A program made the translations under genes and the position numbers. Below the pieces are notes generated by a model. It did not search any database. It saw only the letters and a program-made list of their open reading frames with translations, and was not told where the DNA came from. 64,000 nt of DNA from Pinus tabuliformis (lineage: Eukaryota > Streptophyta > Pinopsida > Pinales > Pinaceae): assembly GCA_031772625.1 (NCBI GenBank), contig CM062819.1, forward strand, positions 1,228,439,070 through 1,228,503,069. The letters run 5' to 3'. Shown in pieces: positions 12,069-24,421 of this stretch. Position 1 is the first letter of the stretch. The number at the start of each line of letters is the position of its first letter.

Positions 12069-13259
12069 AAAATAGAAATTATATATTTATAGTTTATATT
12101 GATTATTTTATAAATTTGTGTTTTATAATGTAATATTGAAATAATAGGGAAGAAATATTATATTTGATAATTGAGATGTTGTGTTTTGAAAATGAAAATT
12201 TAAATCAGGAAAGGGTTAATATTATTGTTTTTAAATTGTAGAGTTAATTTTAAAAAATGTTAATTTTGATTATGATAAAATATTATTTTAAAAACTATAG
12301 ATATTAATGTTTTCAAAGTGAAAATTTAGATTATGAAAGTGTGAGTTTTCATGTTTTTATCAGGATGTTTTTTATTAAATATGTTAATGTCAAATTATAA
12401 TATATTTATTTTTATATTTAAGTGTTATATAGTGGATTTCAATATCAATATTGTTTTTTTTAAATTATTATAATGTGTATCTTAAGTTTATTATTTAATA
12501 TACATGTATTAAATTTATGTACATCAATATTAAAAAAAACAAACTAAAAACCAGCAGCATCATTATTGTGTTGAAGCCGGTGGGAAGAGAACATTTATAC
12601 TTCCATTGTTTTAATTGAAATACTAAATAGATAATGATAAATATGAAAATTTGACTCTTAAAACAAAGTGTTACTTATTTTCAATCTCATGATTAAAAAT
12701 ACATAATCTCTAATGAATTCACAATTATAGAATTTTACGGAGAAAACGTGTTCGTATTGTTATTTCTTTATGAAGATAGTAACTATCATATGAATCTATA
12801 TCAAAAAAAATCGTAAGTATCACTAACTAGAAAAAGACCTAATTGAAAATTAATTTTGTAGGATGAGTTTCTGCCTCATTTGGATGCACGATATGAAAAT
12901 TTAGAAATTCATTTTATTTAGAGTTTTGTTAATTATTTATAACATATATAATGTAGGATAACTTTTCCTTTCAAACCAGGTTGAACTTAGGCAGGCTGTG
13001 TCTTTGTAAATGTTGATGGAAGAACGTCCACTTATGGGATGCTATTACAAACTGCAAACCGAAGAATAGAGTTTTCAAAACTCAGATTTATGAATCACGG
13101 GATTTCAACGAAACTGTGACGTTTTGTTTAACGTTTAGTGCTCGGCAAATATGTCAAAACTAGATAAAAGATTATATATTTTATTGGGAAAATTCATAGA
13201 AAATGGTTTCTAATCTGAACCGTTTGGGTATTATTTGCATGAAAATTTTAACAAATTTT

Positions 13260-13260
<1 letters not shown>

Positions 13261-13326
<66 letters not shown>

Positions 13327-13352
13327 TATCATCATCATTATTATTATTATTA
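13261..13352. repeat. (TTA)n microsatellite with TCA variants
   Basis: About 30 trinucleotide units, mostly ATT/TTA. A central patch of ATC/TCA units shows point changes that have spread within the array. Confidence 0.95.
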
Positions 13353-14486
13353 AAATTAATATATAATATTTTTTATTTATAAAATAGAGAACTATTTCCT
13401 AACCACCATTTAACTGCTCAGCCTACTAAAACATACCTATTTTATCTCTTTGCTTTTAAACATGTTACCTATTTAAAAAACGCTTGGATTATGAACCTCA
13501 TCAACGGGAAAAAAACAAAAAACCTACTAATAAAACGTTTTTATGTTGGCAATGACGTATCTTTAACAGCTGCCTGCCACGCCCTGTAGCAATACTCATG
13601 GAATGGGCAGAATGATAATGGACTCCTGTACGTTTTATTTTAGGCCATTTGTTTTGCCCTGAAAGAGGGAGTACCATATTTGGCCAGAGGCTTGATATTA
13701 CCCGCAATGGCAACAGCTCATCAATCAGGTTTTCGTTTGTTTGTTTCATATACGATGGAATTGGTTGGAATGAACGGAACAATTGTTGACCTCTGTTTTT
13801 ATTTTTGCCACAATAATGTAGGCTGTCGGTTTTCATTGGTTGCAGAAAGGAAAGGACAACCTACTCTTGCAAATCAAAATGGCAGAAATAATTTGCAAAC
13901 ATAGTTATCGACATCTAGTGGGATCCCATTATTGATAGATTAAATGAATCTGGGGCCACCATGGTCCGTATTCCATTTAATTGGGATACGTTGCTGATAA
14001 CGTATTGAACTCGTGCTTTTGACGCACATAGCTAGGCGATATTCAGGTGTTCCATCTCACATTCCTGATGCCGCTCCAAGGTTTTTTAATGGCGATTTGT
14101 CATTCTTTCCTGACACCACTGTGGCCTTGTACTCCTATGTTTATATAGAGATACGAAACTTAACTAGAAGTAGAGACTCGATACTCAAATTTCTATGGGT
14201 AAATATAGAAACTGGTTCCACTAACATGTCTAAATTAATAGCCTGGCTTGTCACAGTGAATTATACTAGGGGTAGTATACATTTATGGGTAGAAATAGAG
14301 TGTGTTTCAATGTTGCTAGTATGGATTATTGGAATCAAGGAAGCTTTTACTAAGGAGAGGTTTTCTAGGAGAGTTATATTTTAGTTGTATAGTTTTTGGA
14401 AAATAAGTGAGAGTTATAAATAACAATTGCATCAGATGTTGCAAAGGAAATGTCCTAAAGCAATAGGGTAGGAAATAGTAGAGCAT

Positions 14487-14880
14487 TAAAGTGTTACTCT
14501 TCCATGATGATAGTGAAAATCATTTTCTATGTATAGTGATTGTTGAACCTTTTTATGAATTTAATTATAAATGCCAATCAATCAAGAGATAGTTACACCC
14601 AATATGGAAATTATGATTCCAATCATATAATTTTACATTTATAACCTTCTTCCATATAAAGAATTCCACCCAAGATGGAAATGGTATATTGTTTGATATT
14701 TTGGAAAATGAAAATTATTAATTTTATTATATATAGTGATTGTTGCACATTTTCTAAATTTCATTATAAATGTCAATCAATAAATTTATTGCAAGAATAT
14801 TCTATTAATTGTTATCATAATTTTATAAATTTATTGCATAAATATTCTATTCATTAAGAATGGTTGAAAAATCGTTGAGG
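14487..14880. repeat. Direct duplication with 200-bp period
   Basis: Two diverged copies share TATAGTGATTGTTG, followed by a Phe/Asn-rich AT stretch and AAATG(C/T)CAATCAAT. The shared word begins at 14532 and again at 14732, an exact spacing of 200 bp. AT-rich, no coding signal. Confidence 0.7.
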
Positions 14881-15899
14881 ATAACAATAAGTAAACAAAA
14901 TGCCATTCAAAGCTAGAAGGTAAGGAGAAATCACTTACATTATGCCAAATTGAGAGACTCTATAAGCTTTCCAACATAGATTGTCTCTTAATTTTTAAAG
15001 ATGGTATTTTATGGTGTAGAGTGAATATTGTTTTGGATTTTAGTCATCTTATAGTCCATCCTTGGATCCCATAATACATTGGGGGATTCACTTTCAAAAT
15101 ACATTAGTGAAACATGTACAACTCAAGAGATTCATAGCTATTTGTAACTACCAATTGGTTTTTCCTTAGCATAGATATATGTCATACAAGTCAAGCTATA
15201 AATGAAATAAACACCATAAACTCACTATTTTAGACATTAGAAGGAAGATTATATAATCTTGTTACAAGAATGATCTACCCTTCTAATGAAACCTAAGTCT
15301 CAACAATAACTTTTTAGGTTGATTTAAGTTTGAAGCTCTTTAGTGATCATCAATATAGTTTTGATATGAATCTTACGGATGAATCTCAATATACTAATGG
15401 TTTTGTGCTTTTGCCAACCTTCACACTTTTGGCTCTTCTACCACCTTTGATGTGTCCAACTTGATCACACAAAGAGCATTGAGTGGAAACTTGTGGTAAG
15501 TTACCTTGTATTTCCATGTGGCATTGGCCTATCATGTAAACAAAATTGGATCCATGCTAGCATTACCATAAAATTTAAACAAAATGGAGCCATCTTTAGA
15601 AACTACTACAAAAAAGGATATTGAGATCAATTATTTAGAAAAAATAAAATAGTGTTTCTAATTAGATGATTTTAGCTATTTTTTGGTTTTATATTTTTAA
15701 GAAAGCTCAAATTTGATAAATGAATTTGCAAGTGACTTTAGTAGAACTTGTATAATTGATTTCCACAATGGACATATAAGGCAGAAAATTGTAGATCAAA
15801 TTCTAATGCACATGAGAAATGAGACATTAATTGTTTTTGACCCATAACTATTATGAAAAATGAGACATTAATGACTTATGACCTAGAACTATTTCTATT

Positions 15900-16200
15900 A
15901 TGCTTTTATCCTATTGGAAATAAGGGTGGTTTTGATACGATTAGCCAAAGATAGGCATTTTCATAGTCATAACCATTGCAAACATATTTGAGATAGATGC
16001 TTAACAACAGTAACGAAAAACATATCAAAACAATACTAATGAAAAGTATATCAAAGAAATTTATATTATACTTTTATCCCAAAGAAAATAAAGGTGGTTT
16101 TGATATGATTAGTCAAAAGTAGGCATTATCACAATCATAACCATTGCATACATATTTCAGATAGGCACTTAACAACACTAAAGAAAATCATATCACGCAG
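15900..16200. repeat. Direct duplication with about 168-bp period
   Basis: Two copies share CTTTTATCC, GGTGGTTTTGATA, GATTAG, TAGGCATT, ATAACCATTGCA and a final CTTAACAACA block. GGTGGT begins at 15925 and the matching word at 16093. A weaker third copy is suggested near 16340-16400. The unit may be part of an old element, but I see no terminal structure. Confidence 0.65.
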
Positions 16201-18741
16201 TAAATGGTTGGTGAATTGTCAAATTATTATACAAATGAAAAATCAAACATTAATAACTTACAAAACAAAATCATTTCTAGTCAACTTTAACGTCAAAAGA
16301 AATAAGTTGAATTTAATGTAATTGGATAAAACTAACTATTATACCAATTGGAACCACTGCGTACATATTTGAGACATACACTTAATAATTTTAGTATTCA
16401 TTTAAAAAAATACAAATGTTTTTATTTAAAATTCATAATACTAGTAGCTTATCTCTCACCTTTACAAATTAAAAATTTTCTTGGACGTTTGAAAGGAAAA
16501 GTTTGTTAGACATTTTTGCGGAACCATTTTTGTGAAGTTCTTACCTTCTTTATGCTTTTCACAGTTTTATCACAGTTTTATAGATTTTTGGTTTAGTTCA
16601 TATCAATGCACTTGTTTGGCCGATAAAAGTTACAATTTGCAATATACAATTTTATAATTTAAATAATTATAATATAAAATTTTGTATTTCTAATTTAAAC
16701 AAATGAAATTACATGAGAATTGTTTTTTGATAATATAAAATTGTTATATATTGAAATTCATAAATCTATATATTATTTTTTATATTAAATATATTAATTA
16801 TTTTTCTAAATAATTAAGATCTTTTTTTAATATAAATAATGTCTTTTAGTATTCCATTGATATTTGGCTTGGAGTATATTGGAAAATTGAATCTATTTGG
16901 TTAAGAACTCGCTTTCCTCGCAGAAGTGAAACTCTACCTCTTTATGGTGCGCCTTATGGATCACCAATAAGCAATTCTATGTAAAGTCATTTTCATTCAA
17001 TACTGAAAATAAATTAACCTACTTGTTTAACAACTGAGTTATAATACATTTTCCTAATCTGTTTTAAAAAAAATGTCCAATTTAAATTTAAAATAAATCT
17101 ACAATATTTTTATCTCTGAATGTGATGGAAAATCTATAAACAATAACCAACTCCATTATTTGGGCATGTATGTGGCGATCACAGCACCGCCCATAAAATA
17201 TCTGATTCAGGGAAATGTCACATCGGTGGGGATGTGAAATTGAACCAAGATAAACCAGAGATGGCACGACAAGAAGCCTTGAGAAAATTCCGGATATGTA
17301 TGGCCGTCCCGACTCCCAATACATCCCGACGTCGACACATCATGAGTGTCCCAACCAATCACATCCAATCACGCACATGTCTAGCTCGACTGACAACAGA
17401 TAGACGACCGCTGAAGCGCTTGGTAAGATTTTTCTACTTCCAAGTGGAGAGCTGACGCTACATTAGCGGCCACAATAACAAGGGAAGTCACTCCACCCGA
17501 TCTTGGACATTTTCGTCGTTACTTGACAAAATGTAGTAAACGGGACTTGTCAATCGTCAAACGCTCTCATGGGACCAACACGTGAGACTCGCTAGTTGCG
17601 CCTCGCACAAAAATTATTTTACCATTGTTAGAAATATGTCTGCTTTATTTATGTCTCGCACTATTACTCAACCATCCATTATTGAGCAACAACATGATAG
17701 TGATCTAAATTTCGATTGCAGATTTTACAAATAAATTTTAGAAATATTTCAGATTTTGCTCGACAAAGAATTTGGTTTTTGAGGAAGAAAAAAAAGTTGA
17801 TTTTAATCGTATATTAAAATGAGTACATGTAATATATTGAGTCTGGCATCAAGCTACCATATGTTAGCGAGAAAAAACAAACATATAATAGGAGCCCCAC
17901 ATGATAGCTAAACTGATGATTTTGCATAATTTTCACCATCCTCTATGTGCATATAACATGTGAGTTGGAAAGTATATGATGAGAAAATATTAGGGAAAAT
18001 TGTAACTGTGTATTTAAAAAACAAGAAAAGACGGCAAAATAAACAGAAAAGCATAAAAATTAAAAAGAGCCAGTCATATACCCAACCTCATAGATGATAT
18101 GGTCCATATGTAGAGAAATGTGCATCAGGCCTGGTAATTCCCTGATGCCCGATTTGGATAAACAATCTCCGTCGAAGTTGAACTCCAATGGATATGATGG
18201 AACTGGATTTGCTGAAAGGATGTGGACACAGAATTTAAATCTCATCGAATTTTAAAATATTTCCTAAATCTACCATCCAAAAGAATTTCACTCCATCAGA
18301 TTGGAAAATATTCCAAAAAATATTTTCCAAAATCTATGGATCCAACTAAACAATTTCCAAAAACGTTTCAAACCTACGATACCAATAAGCAAGTGAACTA
18401 AGTGATGTCCTGTGTGATAATTTGAACAATATTAGACAGAAATTTCAATAAGAAGGTCATAAATTGAGTAGCACAACATAAACTTTTCTAAATAAAGAAA
18501 ATAATTGAAGAATAAATTATTACTATTTCGTTGTTAAAGAGCTTCTCGCAGTACTTTTACGTTTGTACAACTCTCTTTACAGTCATACTCGATAATATAG
18601 AAAACTAAAATCTTGGTTAGACGGCCTCGGAAGTGATTCACAGAGAAAGAAAATATAGAGTACATACGTGCTATATTTGCAGGGGGAATAACTGAAGGTA
18701 TTCTTATATAATATTAGAGGTAAGACTCGAAAACATTAAAT
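16201..18741. other. Non-genic DNA with a GC-richer segment
   Basis: Mostly AT rich. The part from about 17150 to 17640 is clearly richer in GC and CpG. It includes GACGTCGAC, several CCAATCAC words and CACGTG at 17579-17584 (a G-box core). This could be a host promoter or a less methylated remnant. No coding region with family similarity is seen. Confidence 0.4.
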
Positions 18742-19108
18742 TTGAATTCTTCCAAATTGAACACCGCTTTAAATCTGTTCAGTTTGCAGATCGCTCAACT
18801 TTGTGAACAGATGAGTGATCGTCAAGCCTCTACTCTCTTGTTCAATTCTTCTTCTGCAACAGCTGACTCCGATCCTTCATTGGGCGTCGCTTCTTTAGTG
18901 TTCTGTTTGTGCTGGACCATCTTCCTAGATTCCAACCGTCAGAGTTTCCCCTGACTCTACCGCGTCGTCCGCTTTATGATTTCAGATTTGCTTCGACGGT
19001 ATTTGACCTGCGAACTAAGTTGAATCGTCGCTTCTCTAATAATGGCCTTTTGCTCTGCGAAAACCAACCGGAAGCGCGCCCATTAGAGATTGGATTCCAC
19101 ATCCCATG
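18742..19108 (+). pseudogene. Interrupted open region of possible host origin, left part
   Basis: The 370 bp left of S1 are GC- and CpG-richer than their surroundings and contain two overlapping open frames. One starts at the ATG at 18742 (70 codons). The other is open from 18867 through the S1 insertion site. Across the site, after removing S1 and one CCATG copy, this second frame stays open into 40753-40931. The S1 insertion therefore cuts an open frame of more than 140 codons. The peptide is unfamiliar, and an overlap of two frames points to a frameshift or an intron. It may be an exon of a host gene that was already decayed, or chance in GC-rich DNA. Confidence 0.3.
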
Positions 19109-20582
19109 TGTTGGCATTATAATACAGGTACGACAAGTGTTGTTTTTGATGACAACTCACTCAGATGACAGATCACAGTTCAGGCTCTTAAAATAAAGGA
19201 AAAAGAGATATACACAAGTTCCATTTTGACCCAGCTGCGTATATACGAGGGTTCGCCGACCAAAAGATGCGTATGTGTATACACGTACTTTCACGCAAGG
19301 AAAGACGCGTACATGTTGGAGAACTTGGTTTTGGTCCGTGGTTTGTGGTCCATGGTATTTGTCCAAGGTATCTTGTCTCACGTTTTGACCCCAGGGAATT
19401 GGTCCAAAGTATTGGTTCTAAGTGGTTTTGGACCATGCTATTGATTAGGCTTAAGATTATAAAAGGAGGAGGAGATCATTAGGCCAGATGGCAAGTGTGC
19501 AAGTGATGAATATCTGATGAAGTGTGAGATCTAGTATGCTGGTTATGGGTTTGTGATGCTTTGCTTGATCTGAACTAAGGGTGCACCTATGCGGTTGATG
19601 GACCGGGATAATGAAGACTAAAATACATTATTATTATATGGTATGATCATATCATATGAATATTGACGCATGTCTTATCCTTTATATCTTATGTTCTAGG
19701 TATATCTAAAGTTGAAAATTGCAGCGAAAGTATAAGTAATTATTTTCAGATTTATACACGGTTTCCATTTGGGGAAACAACGTATACACGCTGGTTCAAC
19801 ACAGCCAAGTAGCGTATACATTATGAGATTTGATATTTGAGGTTGTTGTTGGTTTTAGTGGTTGTTGCAGAGTTCTGGGTTCTGCTCTGTGTTCTGGTGA
19901 CTGTGTTTTGATAACAGGGTTTCAGTGATTCAGTTGTTGGGTTATTCAGAAATTGATGATGTAGATATAGTTGATGGTTGTATTGCAATGGTGATTGTTT
20001 TGTATTGATGGATCTAGCCTGAAAATTTATGAAACGTGGTCCGTGGAAAAAAAGAGAAGGTCATAGCCTGCCGTAGGCTGGCGCCTATGTACTAGTAAAC
20101 ATATTGGCTAGTACAAGAGCTAAGGGTTTTTAGCTCCCTTCCAGTAGTTGCTAGAGAATGAGAGAAGGTTGTAGCCTTCTGCAGGTGGGTGCCTACGTAC
20201 TGGTATGAGTCTGCGCTAGTACAAAATTGTAAAAAGAAGTTCCTTATTAAAAGGGAGATAGAGATGATTGTAGCAGGTGGTTTTCACCCACATTGGGTTT
20301 CCACCTTATATCATGGTGTTCATGTGTGCTTCTTATGTGTGTTGATCTATTCTCTTTTACTGCACCCATTTACTGTTTATATGGTTAATAATGTTTTGAT
20401 ACACTCATTAAAGATCAACTAACTGAATCATAAGTTTATTAGATATACACTAGTTGCATTAAACGCAGTTGCATATACACGCGGGTTGCCTTAACTGAAG
20501 TAGTGTATATGAATTTGATAATGGAAATAAAAAGATTATTGATTTGCTAAATTCACCCCCCCTCTCAGTATTATTTCCAACA
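19109..20582 (+). repeat. 5' LTR of S1
   Basis: The LTR starts TGTTGGCATTATAATAC and ends TTTCCAACA, giving TGTTGG/CCAACA ends. It is flanked on the left by CCATG. Its partner at 39244-40752 aligns along the whole length with roughly one difference in ten to fifteen bases by eye. It holds a TATA box and several copies of a GCGTATACACG-like motif. Confidence 0.92.
19458..19465 (+). promoter_or_regulatory. TATA box of the S1 5' LTR
   Basis: TATAAAAG is followed by GAGGAGGAGATC and is conserved at 39609-39616 in the 3' LTR. The related S2 LTRs have CTATATAAG before the same GGAGGAG context. It is the likely core promoter at the U3/R transition. Confidence 0.7.
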
Positions 20583-20583
20583 A

Positions 20584-20596
20584 TTAGTATCAGAGC
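20584..20596 (+). other. Primer-binding site of S1 (initiator Met tRNA type)
   Basis: TTAGTATCAGAGC lies one base after the 5' LTR. It matches the usual copia site TGGTATCAGAGC, which is complementary to the 3' end of plant initiator methionine tRNA, with one G-to-A change. Confidence 0.85.
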
Positions 20597-20642
20597 AGGA
20601 TCTTCAGAAAAAGCTTGATCGCTTGAAGGAAGATCCATCAGG

Positions 20643-22700
20643 ATGAGTAATCAAGAAAGAGAGAGAGCCATCCGACCACCAATCTTCAATGGGAGCAATT
20701 TTATGTACTGGAATATAAGAACCGCAACCTATCTACAATCGCTTGGAACGGATATTTGGGAAATCATGGAAGGAGGATATAACTATCCATCAGCAATTCC
20801 TACAGATATGGCAGGTAGAAAGCAATATGAACTCAATGCGAAAGCTATTACTATCTTATTGGGAAGTTTGTCAAAATCAGAGTTTGTCAAGGTCATGCAG
20901 CTCAAATCAACCAAAGAAATATGGGACAAAATCATTCTAAGCTATGAAGGAGATGATCAGGTAAAACGTGTTAAGTTTCAAACTCTCAGAATTTGGTATG
21001 AAACTCTTAAGATGCATAGTAATGAAAGCATAGCTAATTACTTCCTACGTATAAATGAGATTGTTAACTGTATGAAAAATCTGGGTGAAGAAATTAAGGA
21101 AGTTGTCTTAGTTGAGAAATTTTTGAAATCCTTGTCTACTAATTTTGATTCCAAAGAGCCCACAAGGCTTTGGATTGACGGTGAATGGGTGTGCTGTTAA
21201 GGCACTCCTTGCGATAGGTCACTGGTTCAATTCCCCGTGGGTACTTAGTTTAGTCTTAACCTAGAAAAAAAAAAAAATTTGATTCCAAAGAGTCTACCAT
21301 AGAAGAAAAAGAGGATCTGCAGAAAATCACTATGACGCAGCTTCACGAAATCTTAACTGCTTTTGAGATGAGAAAAGGAGGACCATTAGATATGAGAGAA
21401 GCCACATTTAAAGTATCAGCAAATGGAAAAGAAAAACTTAGTGAATCAGGATACATTTCAGAAGAAGAATATGAGGTAAATTTTGTCAAGAATCTTGAAC
21501 GGAGATTTATAAGGTTCAAAGGTAAACTACCTTTCAAATTTTTTTCTTGTGGTAGAGTTGGTCACTACACTGCTAGATGCCCTCATAACAAAGGGAAGAT
21601 TTCTGAAGAAGGTAATAGAATTTATTATACTCATGATAAAAGTAATGACTCATCCAATAGTGATGAAGACACTAGACTTCTCATGGCATATTGAAATAAG
21701 GATGCAGAAACAGAAGAAGTTATCAAATTAAAATAACCGCTGTAGACAGTAACCAAAGTAAGGGAGCAGTTGCAGGATGTAGTAAAAGATCAGAGCATAA
21801 CAATTCAGAGACTTGAATCTAAGATCCTCTCTCTAAAAGAAGATCTTAAAGAATCAAAGAAACAGAATAAAGAAGCTCGTGAAGAACAAGAACATGAAGT
21901 GCTCGAATTAAGGTAACAAGTAGAAGAAGGAACAAAAATTGAAGAAAACATAAGGAAGCAATATCTAGAAAAGGAAGAGCAACATCAGGTTGAGGTAAAT
22001 ATCTTAAAAGGTAAATTATAAGAAAAAGATAAACTGTTATGATTTCAAGACAGTACTAAGATTTTGGATGATATTCTTAGTAGTCAAAGATCCCCTAATA
22101 TCAAAACTAGTATTGGCTTTTATGAAACTATCAAAGGTGAATCTAGCTCACAGGGTGAGGGAAGGAATTCTAATGCAAAATCTGAAATGATCAACAAGGA
22201 GATAAGTGGTCAACCCCAGCCGCAACCAAGGAAAGAAATTCTTCAAAGAAAATCTTTTACTCCTAACTATGGAAGTGATAGACGGTTATTTCATCCGATG
22301 AGTAATGTTGAATGTTATGAATGCCATAATCTTGGACATGTTGCAACTAGATGTAAAAAGAAAAATGCTTCAAGACCATCACACAGAAAGGTCATCACGT
22401 TCTAGGTACTTTAAGGGATATTGTTTTTCTTGCAATATGTCTGGTCACAAAGCTATTGATTGCAATAAAAGGAATATGAAACATGTAAGATGTTATGCAT
22501 GTAACAAGTTTGGACATAAAGTAAAGGAATGCAGGAGAAAATTTCGGACACCAAAACAAAAGGATCATACATCATCACAATTCCAAGTATTGAAGAAGAC
22601 AAAATTAGAGTCAGAAAGATGTGGCATAACTCAGTTAGTAGACATAACAAACACAGGGGAAACTAAAAGTCTAGACCTTCAGAATTCCAATTTGCATACG
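20643..22700 (+). pseudogene. Sirevirus-like gag, broken by a SINE and point lesions (S1)
   Basis: Gag forms the particle that packages element RNA. The ATG at 20643 lies 46 bp after the primer-binding site. In order it shows a copia-type N-terminus (PPIFNGSNFMYWNIRTATYL), a UBN2-like helical domain to about residue 175, the SINE, a segment FEMRKGGP with an imperfect knuckle (SCGRVGHYTARC, first Cys lost), a long Glu/Lys coiled coil (about 21720-22040) and three good CCHC knuckles (CYECHNLGHVATRC, CFSCNMSGHKAIDC, CYACNKFGHKVKEC). The frame before the SINE and the frame after it agree once SINE plus one 15-bp duplicate are removed. Later lesions are several stops in the coiled coil and a +1 shift near 22390. 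The reading stops just where the protease would begin in S2. Confidence 0.85.
21159..21277 (+). mobile_element. tRNA-derived SINE inserted in S1 gag
   Basis: A 119-bp insertion is flanked by perfect 15-bp copies of TTTGATTCCAAAGAG (21144-21158 and 21278-21292) and ends in 13 A residues. It contains a perfect RNA polymerase III B box, GGTTCAATTCC, at 21224-21234. A weaker A-box-like stretch lies about 45 bp upstream. Long target duplications plus an A tail show that LINE machinery inserted it. It breaks gag: the upstream frame stops within it at TAA (21198-21200). A tRNA retropseudogene is the alternative, but the non-tRNA tail CTTAGTTTAGTCTTAACCTAG-like region before the A run favours a SINE. 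Confidence 0.85.
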
Positions 22701-22944
22701 TAGATATTATGAATATAAGTCGCGTATATACGTGAGTTGGAGGCTGTAGAGTTTTGTATATGGAGCTTTGAAGAAAAAGCAGCAGAACACGAAAAGAATT
22801 CTGATATGGTTCAGTCATGCTGGTTGGCACAGGTTCAAGGGGAGCATATGCTTCGAGTAATGCATTGTTGGCATTATGGTTAGAAGTATTTGGTGTTGGT
22901 TGGCCAAGAGAATGGTATTGCAGGTTACAGGTCTGGATGATGGT
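22701..22944 (+). other. S1 3' untranslated region, left part
   Basis: Non-coding. It is similar in order to the 3' UTR of S2: a CGCGTATATACGTGAG word (22721-22736), an AGGGGAGCAT purine word and GCATTGTTGGCATTATGG all have counterparts in S2 on the other strand. The pol deletion join in S1 therefore lies between about 22640 and 22700. G1 interrupts this UTR at 22944/22945. Confidence 0.7.
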
Positions 22945-24421
22945 TGTTAGTGCCTAAATCTACCTCAAGCTAAGAAAGGTAGGATCTAGGGTAACATAAA
23001 ACCACGCTTAACCTGGTAGCTAGCCCTACCAGGTCGGGAGAGGGCTCTCTCCTTGTCAATCTCAGCAAAATATGATTAATGTGGGCTTGAGATGACTAAT
23101 GTGCATACTGATCTTAGGCTAGGTATGTGTGTAGAAGAGCTTGATTGAATATAATGATGTTTTGTTGGCTCAAATGGAAAGGCAGATTTGGGTCTGGGGA
23201 ATGAGGCTCAGTTTTATAGAGATCTCTATGGGGCAAGGTAGGCAACTGATTTGGCACTTCAAATTGAATGAAATGGAGAGATTTAAACAGGTGACGAGTT
23301 GAAGAGGGCAAGAAAGCCTCAGGGACCCTCTTTAAACAACTGAAAACATCAATAACTAAGCAAACCTTAGGTAGAGCACTACAAATTCAATGGATTCTAC
23401 CTTTATCCTTGTTTGTTTTAGTTAAGAAGAAACAAGAGAGATATTGGCACTTACAATTACAGAGGAAAACACAATACCAAAGAAAAATGCCACATGAATC
23501 CCATAAATTGCTGCAAACCATTGGTCTATTCCTTAGCCAAACTGTTGAAATGAGTATACAATGAAGCTTCAATCTTTCCCAAAAGTCCAACCATGCTAAT
23601 GACTGAAAAAACATAAGATATAGGAAAACAAAAAATCATCTTAGCCTCTAGGGGTCAAGCTCATGAGTTTAGGAGCTGTTCCAATAAATTATAAACTGAG
23701 AACTAAAAAGTAGGCAGTGGAACAACATTCCTCTAAAAACTAGGGAACTAATTCATTCAGTTGCAAACTAACTTTTCATGGATGAATCTACCTGTATGAG
23801 TAAAAATTCAACATAATTACATCAAGATCCATCAAATTACATTAAATTACATCATCAGTTTGACATTAAGAAGGAGAAAAGTCAAACTGTCAAGAAACTA
23901 GGCGAAAAACAAAGTATTTTGGTCAAACTGAGCAAAATTTCTCCAATGCGCCGCGCTGATTTCCCTATGCATAGCGCTTTTTTATATCATCTTTGGGAGG
24001 CCTTCTCGGTGTCCAAATTTGCTCCATGTTGGCTTGTTGGAAAGGTCTGCCTGTCTACTTTCCAGCACAAGTGGAAGTTTTGAATTTGGCCTCCATTTTC
24101 CCCTCCAAAACTGAGTTCTCCCAAGATTGCTTCCTGTGTTTCAAAAAAGCGGCAGAAAGGTCATTTTTAGGGTGTTTTTGACCTTTTTGGAGCCTCAAAA
24201 CCTATCAAAATTTCTTGGCCATTGGTGAGCATGCATATTTTTTATGAAAAATCCAAAAATGTTGAGTTTTTATCAAAAGGGGTCCCCGATCAAAAGAGAG
24301 CACCAGGTGGCGCAGTGCATTGGATAGAGAAACCTGGTTTTTGGCCCAAAAATTCCAAAAATGCAAATAGTGTCCCAAATTTTTTGAAATTTGTGTTGAG
24401 TGTCCTCCATTAGGTGCTATG

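Larger units (their letters stand above)
11286..14486. other. AT-rich non-genic DNA
   Basis: No convincing gene is visible. Two microsatellites lie here and are listed separately. Overlapping small ORFs at 13501-13904 (both strands) and one of 123 codons at 14013-14384 have slightly higher GC than their surroundings. They show no family motif I recognise and may be decayed host or element sequence. Confidence 0.6.

Noticed and set aside
13501-13904. Overlapping open frames of 111 codons (-) and 74 codons (+)
   Set aside because: Two opposite frames cannot both be genes. Neither shows a known domain or splice structure that I can support.
14013-14384. Open frame of 123 codons on the + strand
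   Set aside because: No family motif is recognised, composition is that of non-genic DNA beyond the first third, and it runs into a duplicated AT-rich repeat.
15385-15490. Minus-strand peptide with CSLCDQVGHIKGGR, like a zinc knuckle
   Set aside because: The last Cys is missing, the surrounding frame is short and no retroelement word lies on either side. It is too little for an annotation.
19157-19482. Several open frames on both strands in the S1 LTR
   Set aside because: They lie inside the U3 region, are not conserved as open in the 3' LTR and show no motif.
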